Below are positions 1 through 10,185 of a stretch of 64,000 bases of DNA, piece after piece (within the stretch, counting starts at the first letter, position 1; each line of letters starts with the position of its first letter). The notes under the pieces are model-generated. The model was not told the origin of the DNA. It worked only from the letters and a program-made list of their open reading frames with translations, and did no database searches. Position numbers and translations under genes: made by a program. Source of the stretch: Acanthopleura granulata (taxonomy: Eukaryota > Mollusca > Polyplacophora > Chitonida > Chitonidae); NCBI GenBank assembly GCA_016165875.1, contig JABBOT010000034.1:2912799-2976798 (forward strand), written 5' to 3'.

Positions 1-186
1 ACTGGTTCTCTTGGTCGTGGTAAAAAATGGTAAAAAAATGGCTGAATCAGCCTAAAATCAGTCTAGAGTTAGTTGCCGAAGCTGGTTGAAGACTTATGTT
101 CTATCACTGTGTCTAGGCTTCCTCACTTGTGTCAGAAATATAACACCTCCACGCATTCAGGCATGGTAAGGATATGCTGATTTCAG

Positions 187-1329
187 ACACAATTCTCGAC
201 AGTATGGAGCCGCCTCCAGCAAATCACAGGGAAAATCCATGCGCGTCACCGAGACTTTGTACACATACAATGTGGAAAGTCGGATGTGTCATGTGCACTA
301 TAGTCAAATGTCCCTGACGGAGTCTAGTCCAGGAGAAATTAAGATGTAAGTAAATTTGTATAACAGTCTTTGTAGGTATTCAAACAGCTGAGTGATGGCA
401 TCTATATTCGAATCTGACGCCCCCGCTGTCTGGAGGACCTGAATATTGATTGATTGATTGATTTGTCTGTTTATTTTTTATTTATTTATTTATTTCATTG
501 GCGTTTTACTCCACACTCAAGAATATTTCACTTATACGACGGCCGCCAGCATAGACGGAGCCATGTCTGTGTGCACATATCTCAACATGTCACACAGTGT
601 AAATGTAAACAGAAGCTTTGTTTGGTCACTGGGACGTCTGTTAAACTGAACAAAAAAACCAACCATATTACTTGAATTAATACTTGAAAAAGTAATAAAA
701 GAAAAATCTATTAACCGTCTGGATTTATTTCATTTTCGTTAAATACCAGAGGCTTGGCCTAATGAAAATTACACCGTTGCGTGCCACCAGATGCTCCAGA
801 AGTAGCTTTCTGACACTGGGACTGCAACTTGCGGGGAAATAGGACTTTTTGGCAGGGCGAAGAGCATAATAACCGATAACAAATGAAATACATATATATT
901 TGATCCACTATTTTTTTTATTTGTGTCTAAACTGGGACTTATGAATGGCCATATTGACAGGTGGGGATTGTGTCCTTTGTACCGCATCTACCTAATATTT
1001 CTGTTCTCATTTACATTTAGAAGTTGGAATCGTTTATAGCTGTTGAATATATCTGTGCTTATATCTATGGTAATTCTTATTCCACCGATGTTACATTGGA
1101 TAATTCTCATTACCTGAACACCCTTGTCTTGCCACAGTTTCTTCCAAATAACAATGTGTTTACTTCTTGGACACAGTTAATTGTACTTCGATGATTCTTT
1201 ACTTGTCTCTCTTTAATAAGCCTGGGCATGAGAATGGAGATATTGGAGGCAAGTATGCCACATTATATTACTTCTTCCTATAACAGGTTAAGGTCGGAGA
1301 GACCCACGCTGATGCTGCACGATGATTAG
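187..1329 (+). CDS. 3' end of an unidentified spliced gene (two exons: 187-345 and 1287-1329)
   Basis: Exon 187-345 (159 nt) sits between an acceptor (gctgatttcag) and a textbook donor (gtaagt). It is open in one frame for 52 codons; the product is Ser/Lys/Tyr-rich and includes TETLYTYNVESRM. It enters and leaves with the same codon split, its last two bases being AT. The next good acceptor (cttcctataacag at 1275-1286) opens an exon whose first base G completes ATG. That exon then reads 13 codons (LRSERPTLMLHDD) to TAG at 1327-1329. An AATAAA lies at 1458-1463, where a poly(A) signal would be expected. Upstream exons would lie left of the window. I do not recognise the protein. The case rests on splice signals, phase agreement and the poly(A) signal, not on homology, so chance is not excluded. 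Confidence 0.4.
478..562 (-). mobile_element. SINE fragment, V-SINE/RUDI-like family, 3' part
   Basis: Reverse-oriented 3' end: a TTTA-repeat tail, then the conserved block cattggcgttttact, actcaagaatatttcacttat and acgacgg-cgccagca. The tRNA head and central part are missing. It lies inside the intron proposed for the left-edge gene. Confidence 0.75.
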
Positions 1330-1457
1330 AGAACTGGCTGGATTTACAATGAGACACCTCTCAACTATATCTCTCCACAATAGGTGTTGTGAGGTGAGTA
1401 AGCTGGTTAACGGGAAGAGTTTATATTTCCTCTGAATTACATATGTCAAAAGCCAAA

Positions 1458-1463
1458 AATAAA
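1458..1463 (+). promoter_or_regulatory. AATAAA poly(A) signal candidate
   Basis: Canonical hexamer about 130 bases after the proposed TAG at 1327-1329. It is common by chance in AT-rich DNA; its value is only in agreeing with the proposed gene end. Confidence 0.3.
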
Positions 1464-2157
1464 ATTTAACGACTGGGACTATTCGTCACAACAAAACAAA
1501 CAAGACACAGAGAAGGGTCTTCCGTCCAGTCATTACCTGGATATGTACAGACACAGGCATGATATGTTACCAACAGAAGTCAACTCGTTCCTTGCTATGA
1601 GGATCTGTGTCCAGACTAACAGTTTTCAGATTAACAGTAAAAATGATGCAATCATTCTTGAGTTTCAAGGATAGACGTGCATAAAGCAGAACGAAGGTGC
1701 AGTCTTTTTTATTGTTTATTGCTCTCTTTTTTGTCATAAATCTGGTTGGTAAGTGTAATTAATCTGTGTTAGGGATTCATTGGTGGCCTAACTACTGTGA
1801 ACACACTGATGGCACCTGCTTTGAAGTCTTATCAAAAAGCCGACGCTAAGAAGCAAAGGTAGACTTATCCCATAATTTATGACCACTTTACAAGACGGTA
1901 AAACACGTCCAGAGAGATAAAAGAAAAACGCCACCTTCAGACATTGAAATTGTATTGTAAGTTGTGTGCCGTAAGCGCGGGTATACCTTTGATCATTTGT
2001 TTATCATAGTCAAACTTAACAGATTAAGGATTTGAGGATTTGTCAAGAAATTTGTCAAAATTATTCCAGGCCAATCTGTTTGTCTCAATCTATACAAGAG
2101 TAATAAGACTGCAGACTGGCTTCAGTTTGGTGATTTATAAACTTGAGTGTTAATATA
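1464..2157. other. Non-coding stretch
   Basis: I see no gene here. Bases 2041-2160 resemble 2316-2410 (shared elements include aaatttgtca-aattattccagg and a dttataa end), an old local duplication about 270 bases apart. Confidence 0.4.
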
Positions 2158-2233
2158 TTCATTTATTCATTTGATTGATGTTTGAGGCCGTACTCAAAAA
2201 TATTTCATTTATACGACGCCGGCCAGCATTATG
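2158..2233 (-). mobile_element. SINE fragment, V-SINE/RUDI-like, 3' part
   Basis: Reverse-oriented tail (atttattcatttgattgatg) followed by the diverged core block gccgtactcaaaaatatttca and acgac-ccggccagcattatgg. Head absent. Confidence 0.7.
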
Positions 2234-2927
2234 GTTTTACTTGAATGTTAATTAACGCGAGTTTGATCATTCGTCCACAGTTGACAAACGTATCATTTAA
2301 TGATAATAATAATTCATTGATAAATTTGTCATAATTATTCCAGGTACAACTATTTGTCCGGAGTGAGAACACTGCATACAGACCTGAACTTGATAATTTA
2401 TGATCAACGTTAATGTTGATCAATGCCAGAGTAGGGGTCTCCGTTATTCGGACTACCCGTGCACCTTTGACAAATGGTTCCCCAAATTCCCCAAATTTTT
2501 TTCTGATGAGAAACTCAAGAAACTCGATGAACAACGAGGCATGAAGGCTAACTCCAGCATGTAGTGGAGCTTAAGACGACTTTGTTGCATTTAGTGTTAT
2601 GTGACAAAGGCCGACTTTATTATAAATTCTATAAATTAAATCCACAGAGAAAGTAGAGAAATCCCAATTTGATTTGTTGAGAATAGTGACGTTGCGCAGA
2701 TTTTTCATTCACCCTAAAACAGAACTTTAATGTCATATTGCCTATTCCGTACAGACACACACATCACAGTACTGGGGTTGACAAGAAGTTTACTCACAAC
2801 TGAACATAAACGCGGACAACCAGTAATGTCAGTGTTAACATAATATAAATATGATCCATTAACCCTATCACACAAGCAAAACATTTGACTGCATTTAGTT
2901 CTGTGAATTTTTCCTTGAAAAATTATT

Positions 2928-3194
2928 GAAGGTAGGGGCTCAGTCGGTAAGCGTGCTAGCGCAGGGCAATGACCTAGTAGCCTCCAACGAATGCGATCGA
3001 TGTGAGTTCAAGTGCAGCTCATGCTGCCCTCTTCTTCGGCCGTACGTGGAAGGGTCTGCCAGCAACCTGCGGATGGTCTGGTTTCCCCGAGTTGTACCCG
3101 GTTTTCTCCCATCATAAAGCCGGCCGCTGTCGTATAAGTGAAATATTCTAGAATACGACGTAAAACACCATTGAAATAAATAAATAAATGAACA
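2928..3194 (+). mobile_element. Full-length tRNA-derived SINE, V-SINE/RUDI-like
   Basis: One of two near-complete copies in the window. The tRNA-like head has a box A (gctcagtcggtaag) and a box B (gtgagttcaagt). The body follows: cggccgtacgtgg, aagggtctgccagcaacctg, ggtttccccgag and ggttttctccca. The 3' block is gtataagtgaaatattct, a diverged acgacgtaaaacacca, then an (aaat)n tail. Order and spacing match a Pol III-transcribed SINE with a conserved central domain. The family name comes from recalled resemblance to molluscan RUDI V-SINEs and was not checked by search. Confidence 0.85.
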
Positions 3195-4225
3195 ACGCGA
3201 TGTTCGAAAATGTTCCATTTATACAATGTCGGTCACTTTTATGGGTGATGAAAACCGGAAACTACGGAATAAACCATTGACTATGGGCGAGTTACTGAGG
3301 AGCATCACAACGCATGTTATAAAATATACGCACTTCATACTGGTGCACTGAGGACAACTGGTCTTCAACAAGGGCTGTGAGAGCAGGTGAATCAAGATTT
3401 GTATCGTCAATACAGGGATTGAACTAATTCATCGTTATTCACAGCGATGGCATTGGTGAAAGCCTCGTGGTATATGCGGCATCCATGGAAAACGCTTCTG
3501 TTCTTCGTACGAAGTGCACCGTGGCTCATTCCAACGTGAAACAACATTCCAAAAGAGAAACACTGAACAGCGAAAACAGCAGACAACTAACGGTTTCACC
3601 TTGCCCGGGGTGCCTATAGCTTAACCCATTAACAAACTGGAATATTCTTCTGATTTCTTCTGGTGGTTGTACGACTGACTGCTTAATAAGTTTGTTTTGT
3701 TTGCTTATTTTTCCGAAGGAGACACGCTAACTTGCGCATCCCTAAACTTAACAGTTAATTAATGTGGAGAGGCTGACTAATTTTCAGCTGGGTACTCTTG
3801 TTAGAATACCCCGTGTTTTCACCACACTACCTCCGCTATTTCTTCTAAGGTTTTAGCACTACAGTCTCCTTAAGGATAATACTCTCGTAATAGAAGAAAC
3901 CCGTGATCTGTATGGGGTTCACATATTATTTCATATAATGATATTACGGCCATCATGATCGTTATTTTACAGTGAAAGAACATGGCAGCTTATTACCAGC
4001 TCTGTTACCCGTAATTAAACGAAAAAAATTATCACAGTGTGACATATAAATTCTGAGACCTTCTCGCTGATATATCAAGGTTAATTCCTGGGACACAAAA
4101 GTTGTAACAAAAATGACTCCGTAAGTTTGTTGTGTTTTCGTTATCCACAATTTCATTTTACGTCAAAAAATGTGTTCACTTTGCAATACGGAACACATTT
4201 CAAGGCCCGGTTTCAAGAAATTTCC
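3195..4225. other. Non-coding stretch upstream of the LINE
   Basis: No gene recognised. An acceptor-like cag precedes a 30-codon open stretch starting MALVKASWYM (about 3446-3532), too short to support. The last bases before 4226 are the original LINE target site. Confidence 0.3.
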
Positions 4226-4238
4226 TTCTTTTTTCAAC
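4226..4238. repeat. Left target-site duplication of the LINE
   Basis: ttcttttttcaac, repeated exactly at 10173-10185 on the far side of the LINE. It marks the true 5' end of the element at 4239. Confidence 0.9.
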
Positions 4239-4240
4239 CC

Positions 4241-4400
4241 CCGTGGGGTTCCCGGGAGTGAAAAGAATAGGGCCCCAGTTCTCTAGGCAAGCTTGTTGTA
4301 CAAGGCGACTAACCTAGGGCTCTCCCGTGTGGTTCCGGTGAATAGAATAGTTCCACAGTCTCCCCGGGCTTGTCGTACAAGGCGACTAAAAGGGGCAACC
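4241..4400 (+). promoter_or_regulatory. LINE 5' UTR: two tandem promoter-like monomers
   Basis: Two GC-rich units, each with a gtg-ggttcc start and an exact gtacaaggcgact core at 4298 and 4375 (77 bases apart). Tandem 5' monomers commonly carry the internal promoter in LINEs that have them. Regulatory function here is inferred from position only. Confidence 0.5.
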
Positions 4401-4782
4401 TGTTTGCCGTGGGTTGCGACCCGTGATGGGGGAGGACGGGATCCTGGTGGCTGAGGGCGGGTTGATCTTGCGAGATCCTCACGCCCAACACTCCACTTCG
4501 ACCCTTACTTCTCCAAAGACGGGCGGTCGGATGGCCCGCTCCGACCAATCGGCTGGTCACGCCTGCCTCTGCGTGGTTCCAAGACTTCTCTATATAAACA
4601 CTCTTTAGCGAACAAATGATTTTTCTCAAATTTCGTTCTTGGGATTCCGCTTGAGGCGGTGGCTGTAGGGTCACTCAAGTAGTCCGTGTCTAATGTGCAA
4701 CCTCCTTCATAGGGTGGGTGATGGAGGAGCTCGGGTGGGGAATAGGGTGTGCATATTAAGGCCATCTATTTGAGTATACCAC

Positions 4783-6232
4783 ATGTGGAATCCTTGGTGT
4801 TTTTCCTGCTGGGTATCCCCAGGTTCAGGCATCGCCCTTGTTGGCACTCCGTGGTGGGTGGGGAACACGTGGGGTGAATCCCAAATTATTTATTATGAAT
4901 CCCTAAATCTTTCACAAATTGTTTCTAATTTGCGATCGTCTTCTCCGCCAATTTCAGGGGCTGATAAAAAGAAACAGCTGGAGGCTTTATCAGATCCTCT
5001 AGACATAGGACAGGAAAGTTGGCCGGCTTTTATTGTTCTCTCAACAAAGAGTGAACAAAAGCCGGCCTCTAAAATACACCCTTTTCTTTTGACTTGAGGG
5101 CTTTGGAGGGTGCAGCAGGTACTTTAAAAAATGTTAAAAAGCTGCGATCCGGAGACATTCTAATCGAATGTTTCCGAAAACAAAAATTTACTATCATTGA
5201 ATAAAATTTCCGATATATCTGTTTTTACATCCCCTCACAATACCCTGAACAGTTAACAGGGAATAATACGTGACAGGGATGGGGATATCTTCGACCTATC
5301 TGAAGAAGAAATCTCTACAGAATTAAAACCACACGGTGTTGTCAGAGTGAAGCGTTTCACAACAAAAAAGCTGGCAACATCCTCAAATTAAACACATATC
5401 TGATAACCTTTAATACCACCTCTCTACCATCAAATATCTACATTGGCCCGTATAGGGTTAAAGTGGACTTATACATACCTAACCAACACGATGTTTTACT
5501 TTGCCAAAAAATTGGTCATGGCAAAGGCCAATGTAAAAATAAACTGGTTTGTTTCAGATGCGGCAATGAAGGTCATGATGGTTTTGACTGCAGCAGCACA
5601 ATCAAGTGCTGCAATTGCGGCCGAGATCACATGGCCTCCTCTAAGGACTGTCCTCTTTTCATTAAAAAAAACAAATAATCACTTTAAAAACTAAAAACAA
5701 CATTTCCTATCAGGACGCCCGCAAATTGGCCTCACTTTCGAGGACGCCACCGCAGACTTCATTTGCCAATGTAGTCAAGCGAGCTGCAACATCTGTTGCA
5801 ACTCAAACTTCCTTGACTTGGCCCATTGGAAACGACAAACCTAGTTCAGCTCAACCTGTCCGGAACTCCTGCTCAACCCAGACTATCACAGCACAAGAAA
5901 TAAAACCAGTAAAGAATACAGAAAAAAATGTCATACCTGAACCTCAGCCCTCTAAAAATGATAATGACAAAAACAAATCTAATAACAAACTTCAAAGTGA
6001 TGTCAAAACCAGTAAACCGAATGGCCCTACAGAACGTCTGTCTAAGGCCACAAGAGATCCTGTCCAAACATTTAACAGGTTTGGATCGTTGGAGGACGTT
6101 GTCCCTTTAACATCAGATGCGGATGTGATGGATACATCACCCGCCCCAGGGAGATCTTCCAGCCGATCTCCAAGGAAGGGTCGTCCTCGATCCAAACACA
6201 AAGACAAATCTCCTATACGCCTTCCTCCGTAA
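4783..6232 (+). pseudogene. LINE ORF1 (gag-like RNA-binding protein), frameshifted
   Basis: The reading frame opens at ATG 4783 (MWNPWCFSCWV). It then breaks near 5097, is readable again from about 5230 (GDIFDLSEEEIS, later VKRFTTKK and VDLYIPNQHDVLLC), and contains three zinc knuckles at about 5505-5660: CQKIGHGKGQC, CFRCGNEGHDGFDC and CCNCGRDHMASSKDC. Another shift follows in the A-run at about 5667. A Ser/Lys/Pro-rich C-terminal part (5726-6229) ends with TAA at 6230-6232. This is the usual ORF1 layout of I-group LINEs: RRM-like part, CCHC knuckles, basic tail. The protein would coat element RNA in the transposition particle. At least two frame disruptions make it non-functional. Confidence 0.85.
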
Positions 6233-9200
6233 TGTCTACATACGACAAAGTTATACAGTGGAATTGTCGAGGTCTTAAGGTTATTTTTTTTGAAATAACA
6301 CAGCTGGTCCAATCATTAAATCCTATTTCCCTTTGCCTTCAGGAAACTCACCTGAAGACATCTGACAAAGATAAAATAACTCTGAAAAATTATTCACTTG
6401 ATAGTATATTTTGTCACGAAGAAGAGCGAGCTGCAGGCGGCTGATCTATCTTCATAAATAACAATATTATCCACAGTCCTGTTGCTCTGGATACAGAGCA
6501 TCAGGATGTGGCAGTTCGTCTTTCATTGTCTAAGGCAGTCACTTTGTGTTCGGTCTATGTTCCTCCGAACACTTCTTTGTCAGCTTTCCAGTTACATAAT
6601 TTGAAAAAAACAATTACCTACACCGTTCATAATAATGGGCGATTTTAATTCCCATAACCCCTTATGGGGAAGTAACAACATAAATAATAAGGGCAAGGTA
6701 GTAGAAGATTTTTTAACCAAGGAGGAACTGTGTTATTTCAATGATGGTTCCAATACTCATTTACATGCGGGTAATGGGATTTATTCTGCTATCGATCTCA
6801 CTATCACCGATCCATCACTTCTCCCGGATTTTTCTTGTAGAGTGCATGAGGATCTTTGTGGTAGTGACCATTTTCATATTATCCCAGAGCATCTCACTTC
6901 TAATTCTTTAGAACGTGTAGCTAGGTGGAAGTTCGATAAAGCAGATTGGATGGCATTTGAGATGTTCTGTGAGGCTGATATCACGCCACACACTCTCAAT
7001 GCAGCAGATGACCATATATTTAAATTGAATGAGCTTACATTACTAGCTGCAGATAGAACTATCCCTAAGACCTCGACCAGTCCAAAATCCACAAGTAAAC
7101 CCTGGTAGGACAATGACTGTCGTAAAGCCAAAAAGAACCGTAAAAGGGCTGAACGCAAATTCAATCGTTGCCCTACTGATAATAATTTAAACCAGGTTCG
7201 TATTCTTGGAGCTAAGGCTAACCGATTACTTAAGTCCAAGAGACGATCTTGTTGGCGGAACTTCGTTTCAGGCATTACGTCCAAAACACCTATGCGTAAG
7301 GTCTGGAATATGGTTCAGAAACTTAAGGGCAAAAATAATAAAGCAAAAGTCCAGCACTTGAAAGATGGAGATAACAAACTAACTTCTCCATCCGATATAG
7401 CTAATAAATTAGCGGAATCAATTTCTAAAAAAATCTTCTTCTGAGAATTATACTTCACAGTTTCAGCATATCAAAAACCAGGAGGAGAAAATGAAGTTGC
7501 CCTTTTCTTCTAAAAACTTAGAAGATTATAATCGTCCTTTTAATGTCGATGAACTAAAAACTGCATTGAGAAAGGCACATGATACTGCATGTGGTCCTGA
7601 TGACGTATATTATAAATTTCTGAACCATTTACCACCTGAACCACTTGAGACTCTCTTGGACTTATTGAACGATATTTGGATAACCGGTAATTTTCCACCC
7701 TCATGGAGGGAGGCATGTATTATCCCGGTTTCCAAACCGGGTAAGGATCATACTGATCCAAATAATTACCGTCCCATAGTTCTTACCACTTGCGTCTGTA
7801 AGACTAGGGAAGCGGCTGATAAATGATAGACTTGTTTGGTTTCTCGAAACCAACAAGTTATTATCTAATATCCAATGTGGTTTTCATCAAGGTAGATCCA
7901 CAGTGGATCACCTTGTTCGACTTGAAAGTCTTATTCGCGATGGTTTTATTAATAATGAACATGTGGTGTCAATATTTTTTGACCTTGAAAAGGCTTACGA
8001 CACCACATGGAAATATGGCATTTTAAAAGACCTCTCGGATATGGGCCTTAAAGGCCGATTACCTATATTTATATCCAAATTTTTATCAAATGGTCAGTTC
8101 AAAGTACGGGTGGGGTCCACTCTTTCTGACTCTTATGAGCAAGAGATGGGTGTACCCCAGGGCAGTATCCTTTCACCAACACTGTTCAGGATAAAAATTA
8201 ATAGCTCGGCCCAAACATTCACATCTGGTACCGAGGGTTGTTTATATGTAGATGATTTTCTGATATGCTACCGGGCGAAAATATGAATAACATCGAGCGG
8301 TAACTGCGGCTTTGTCTCAGTAAGATCGAGAAATGGGCAGTTACCAATGGTTTTAGATTTTCTGCGTCTAAAACCGTCGGTATGCATTTCTGTAATAAAC
8401 GGAAACTTCATCTAGACCTTGAGCTTAAATTTTGTGGTGAACCAGTGAAGATTGTTGGGGAAAATAAATTTTTAGGGGTTATATTCGATAGTAAACTATC
8501 TTTTATACCTCACTTAAAAACGCTTAAAGTTAAATGTATAAAGGCTCTCGATATAATTAAGGTCGTGTCTAGCACCGATTGGGGTGCTGACCGATCTGTT
8601 TTACTTAATTTCTATCGTTCTCTGGTGAGGCCTAAATTGGACTATGGGTCCATCATTTATGGTTCCACTAGGAAATCATATTTTAAAATGTTGGATCCGA
8701 TCCATCACCAAGGTCTGAGGCTCAGCCTTGGTGCCTTTAGAACCTCACCAGTAGAGAGTTTATACGTGGAAGCCAATGAGCCATCTTTACATAACCGACG
8801 TATTAAACTCAGCCTTCAATATGCAACAAAGCTTAAAGCTCACCCAACAAACCCTGCCTACGACTGTGTTTTCAATCCATCATATGTAGATAAATATACT
8901 AAATGTCCTAACAAGATCAATCCGTTTGGTCTTCGTATACGGGACCATGTTGTGGAAGCTAACATCAAGGTAGAGGAGATAGCTCCGGTATCTTTTCGGG
9001 AGTCTCCTCCTTGGCTTCTTCCACAACCTAAACTAATATTTGCTCTACGTCAACATAATAATTGAATAATTGAATACAAATCCTCTTATAATTCAGCAAG
9101 CTTTTGCTGAAATTAAGGCTAATTATCCAAATTATAAATTTATATACACTGACGGGTCGAAGGATGGGGGCAGGGTTGCGGCTGCGGCTGTCTTAGTACA

Positions 9201-9932
9201 GCTGGTCTCTTCTCTTCGTCTTTCGTCTTCATCGTTTAACTTTTCTGCAGAAGCCAGGGCTATACTCCTGACCTTATCATATGTTTCATATCAGATGTCA
9301 CGACAATGATATACAGTGACTCGCTCTCCTGCCTTTTGGCAATGCAGAATAATAAATTTAAAAACTCGCTTATTCTGCAAATTTTGGCCATACATAGAAA
9401 ATTGATTAAAAGAGGCAAAGATATTATATTCTGTTGGATACCAAGCCATGTTGGTATCCATGGAAACACGGTCGTGGACTGGGAGACAAAGGCTGCCCTA
9501 AATAAATCCATATCAAAAGTTAAAATCCCGTATACTGACTTTAAATCTAATATTCTTAAGTATATTTGTCGCCTTTGGCAGGATGAATGGGACGTGCAGG
9601 TGTGTAATAAACTGCACGCTATTCACCCCGTCATTGGCCATAACTCTTATACACTGGGTATGTCTCGTAGAGACCAAGTGGTTTTAACAAGATGCCGTGT
9701 TGGGCATTCTCGTCTAACACACAATTTTATCCTGGATGGGAGCAGTGCTCCCGAGTGTGTTGGATGTGGTGCTGAATACGGCATCAAACATATCCTGCTT
9801 GACTGTGTGGACTTTGCCCATGTGCGGCAAAGATTCTACAGAGTAAACTGTATATATGATTTGTTTGACAGCATCGCTGGCGACGCTGTCATAAAATATT
9901 TGAAGGCCGTTGGCCTTTATCATAAAATATAA
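6232..9932 (+). pseudogene. LINE ORF2 (endonuclease-RT-RNase H), broken
   Basis: The ATG at 6232 overlaps the ORF1 stop as TAATG, a layout suited to termination-reinitiation. Endonuclease motifs: QWNCRGL, LQETHL, MGDFNSHNP (6635) and GSDHFHI. RT motifs: KPGKDHTDPNNYRPI, FFDLEKAYDTTW, GVPQGSILSP and YVDD (about 8248). RNase H: YTDGSK (9148), SAEARAI, YSDSLS (9309) and WIPSHVGIHGN (9438), then a tail with RCRVGHSRLTH and CVGCG. Breaks: TGA at 6442-6444, TAG at 7106-7108 where a Trp codon is expected, and frame changes near 6605, 7430, 7810, 8285, 9065 and 9300. The final stop is 9930-9932. Catalytic residues are mostly recognisable, but the protein cannot be made. Confidence 0.9.
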
Positions 9933-10172
9933 ATTTTATTCTCAAAAATATATATTTGTCATAAAATTTCCTAGATATGCTGGTTTTCGAGGGTTAACTG
10001 TTTTGGTTTTCTTATCTGATTTTAACTCATGTCCGAACATTTTTGTTTTCTTTTTAATGTTCTCACGTCACTATCGAAGACCTGAATTGTCTCGTGGTTC
10101 CACCTCGTTCTCGCCACGATATGTCTGAGATATTGCCGATGTGACGTTAAGCCATAATCATTCATTCATTCA

Positions 10173-10185
10173 TTCTTTTTTCAAC
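10173..10185. repeat. Right target-site duplication of the LINE
   Basis: Exact copy of the 13-mer at 4226-4238, directly after the (ATTC)n tail. Removing the element restores a continuous site reading ...cttcttttttcaac|agaaag.... Confidence 0.9.

Larger units (their letters stand above)
4239..10172 (+). mobile_element. Full-length, inactivated I/Nimb-group non-LTR retrotransposon (LINE)
   Basis: A 5.9-kb element between perfect 13-bp target-site duplications. Order: GC-rich 5' UTR with two repeated monomers; ORF1 with CCHC knuckles; ORF2 with apurinic-type endonuclease, reverse transcriptase, RNase H and a C-terminal CxxC-type segment; short 3' UTR; tail of (ATTC)n at about 10158-10172. The RNase H domain after RT and the three-knuckle ORF1 place it in the I superfamily (I, Nimb and relatives). 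The 3' UTR ends with gatgtgacgttaagcc before the simple tail, a style common in molluscan LINEs. Several nonsense and frameshift changes make it inactive, yet the unbroken duplication and preserved motifs argue for fairly recent insertion. Confidence 0.93.

Noticed and set aside
6874..7284. Long minus-strand ORF inside the LINE
   Set aside because: Antisense shadow of ORF2.
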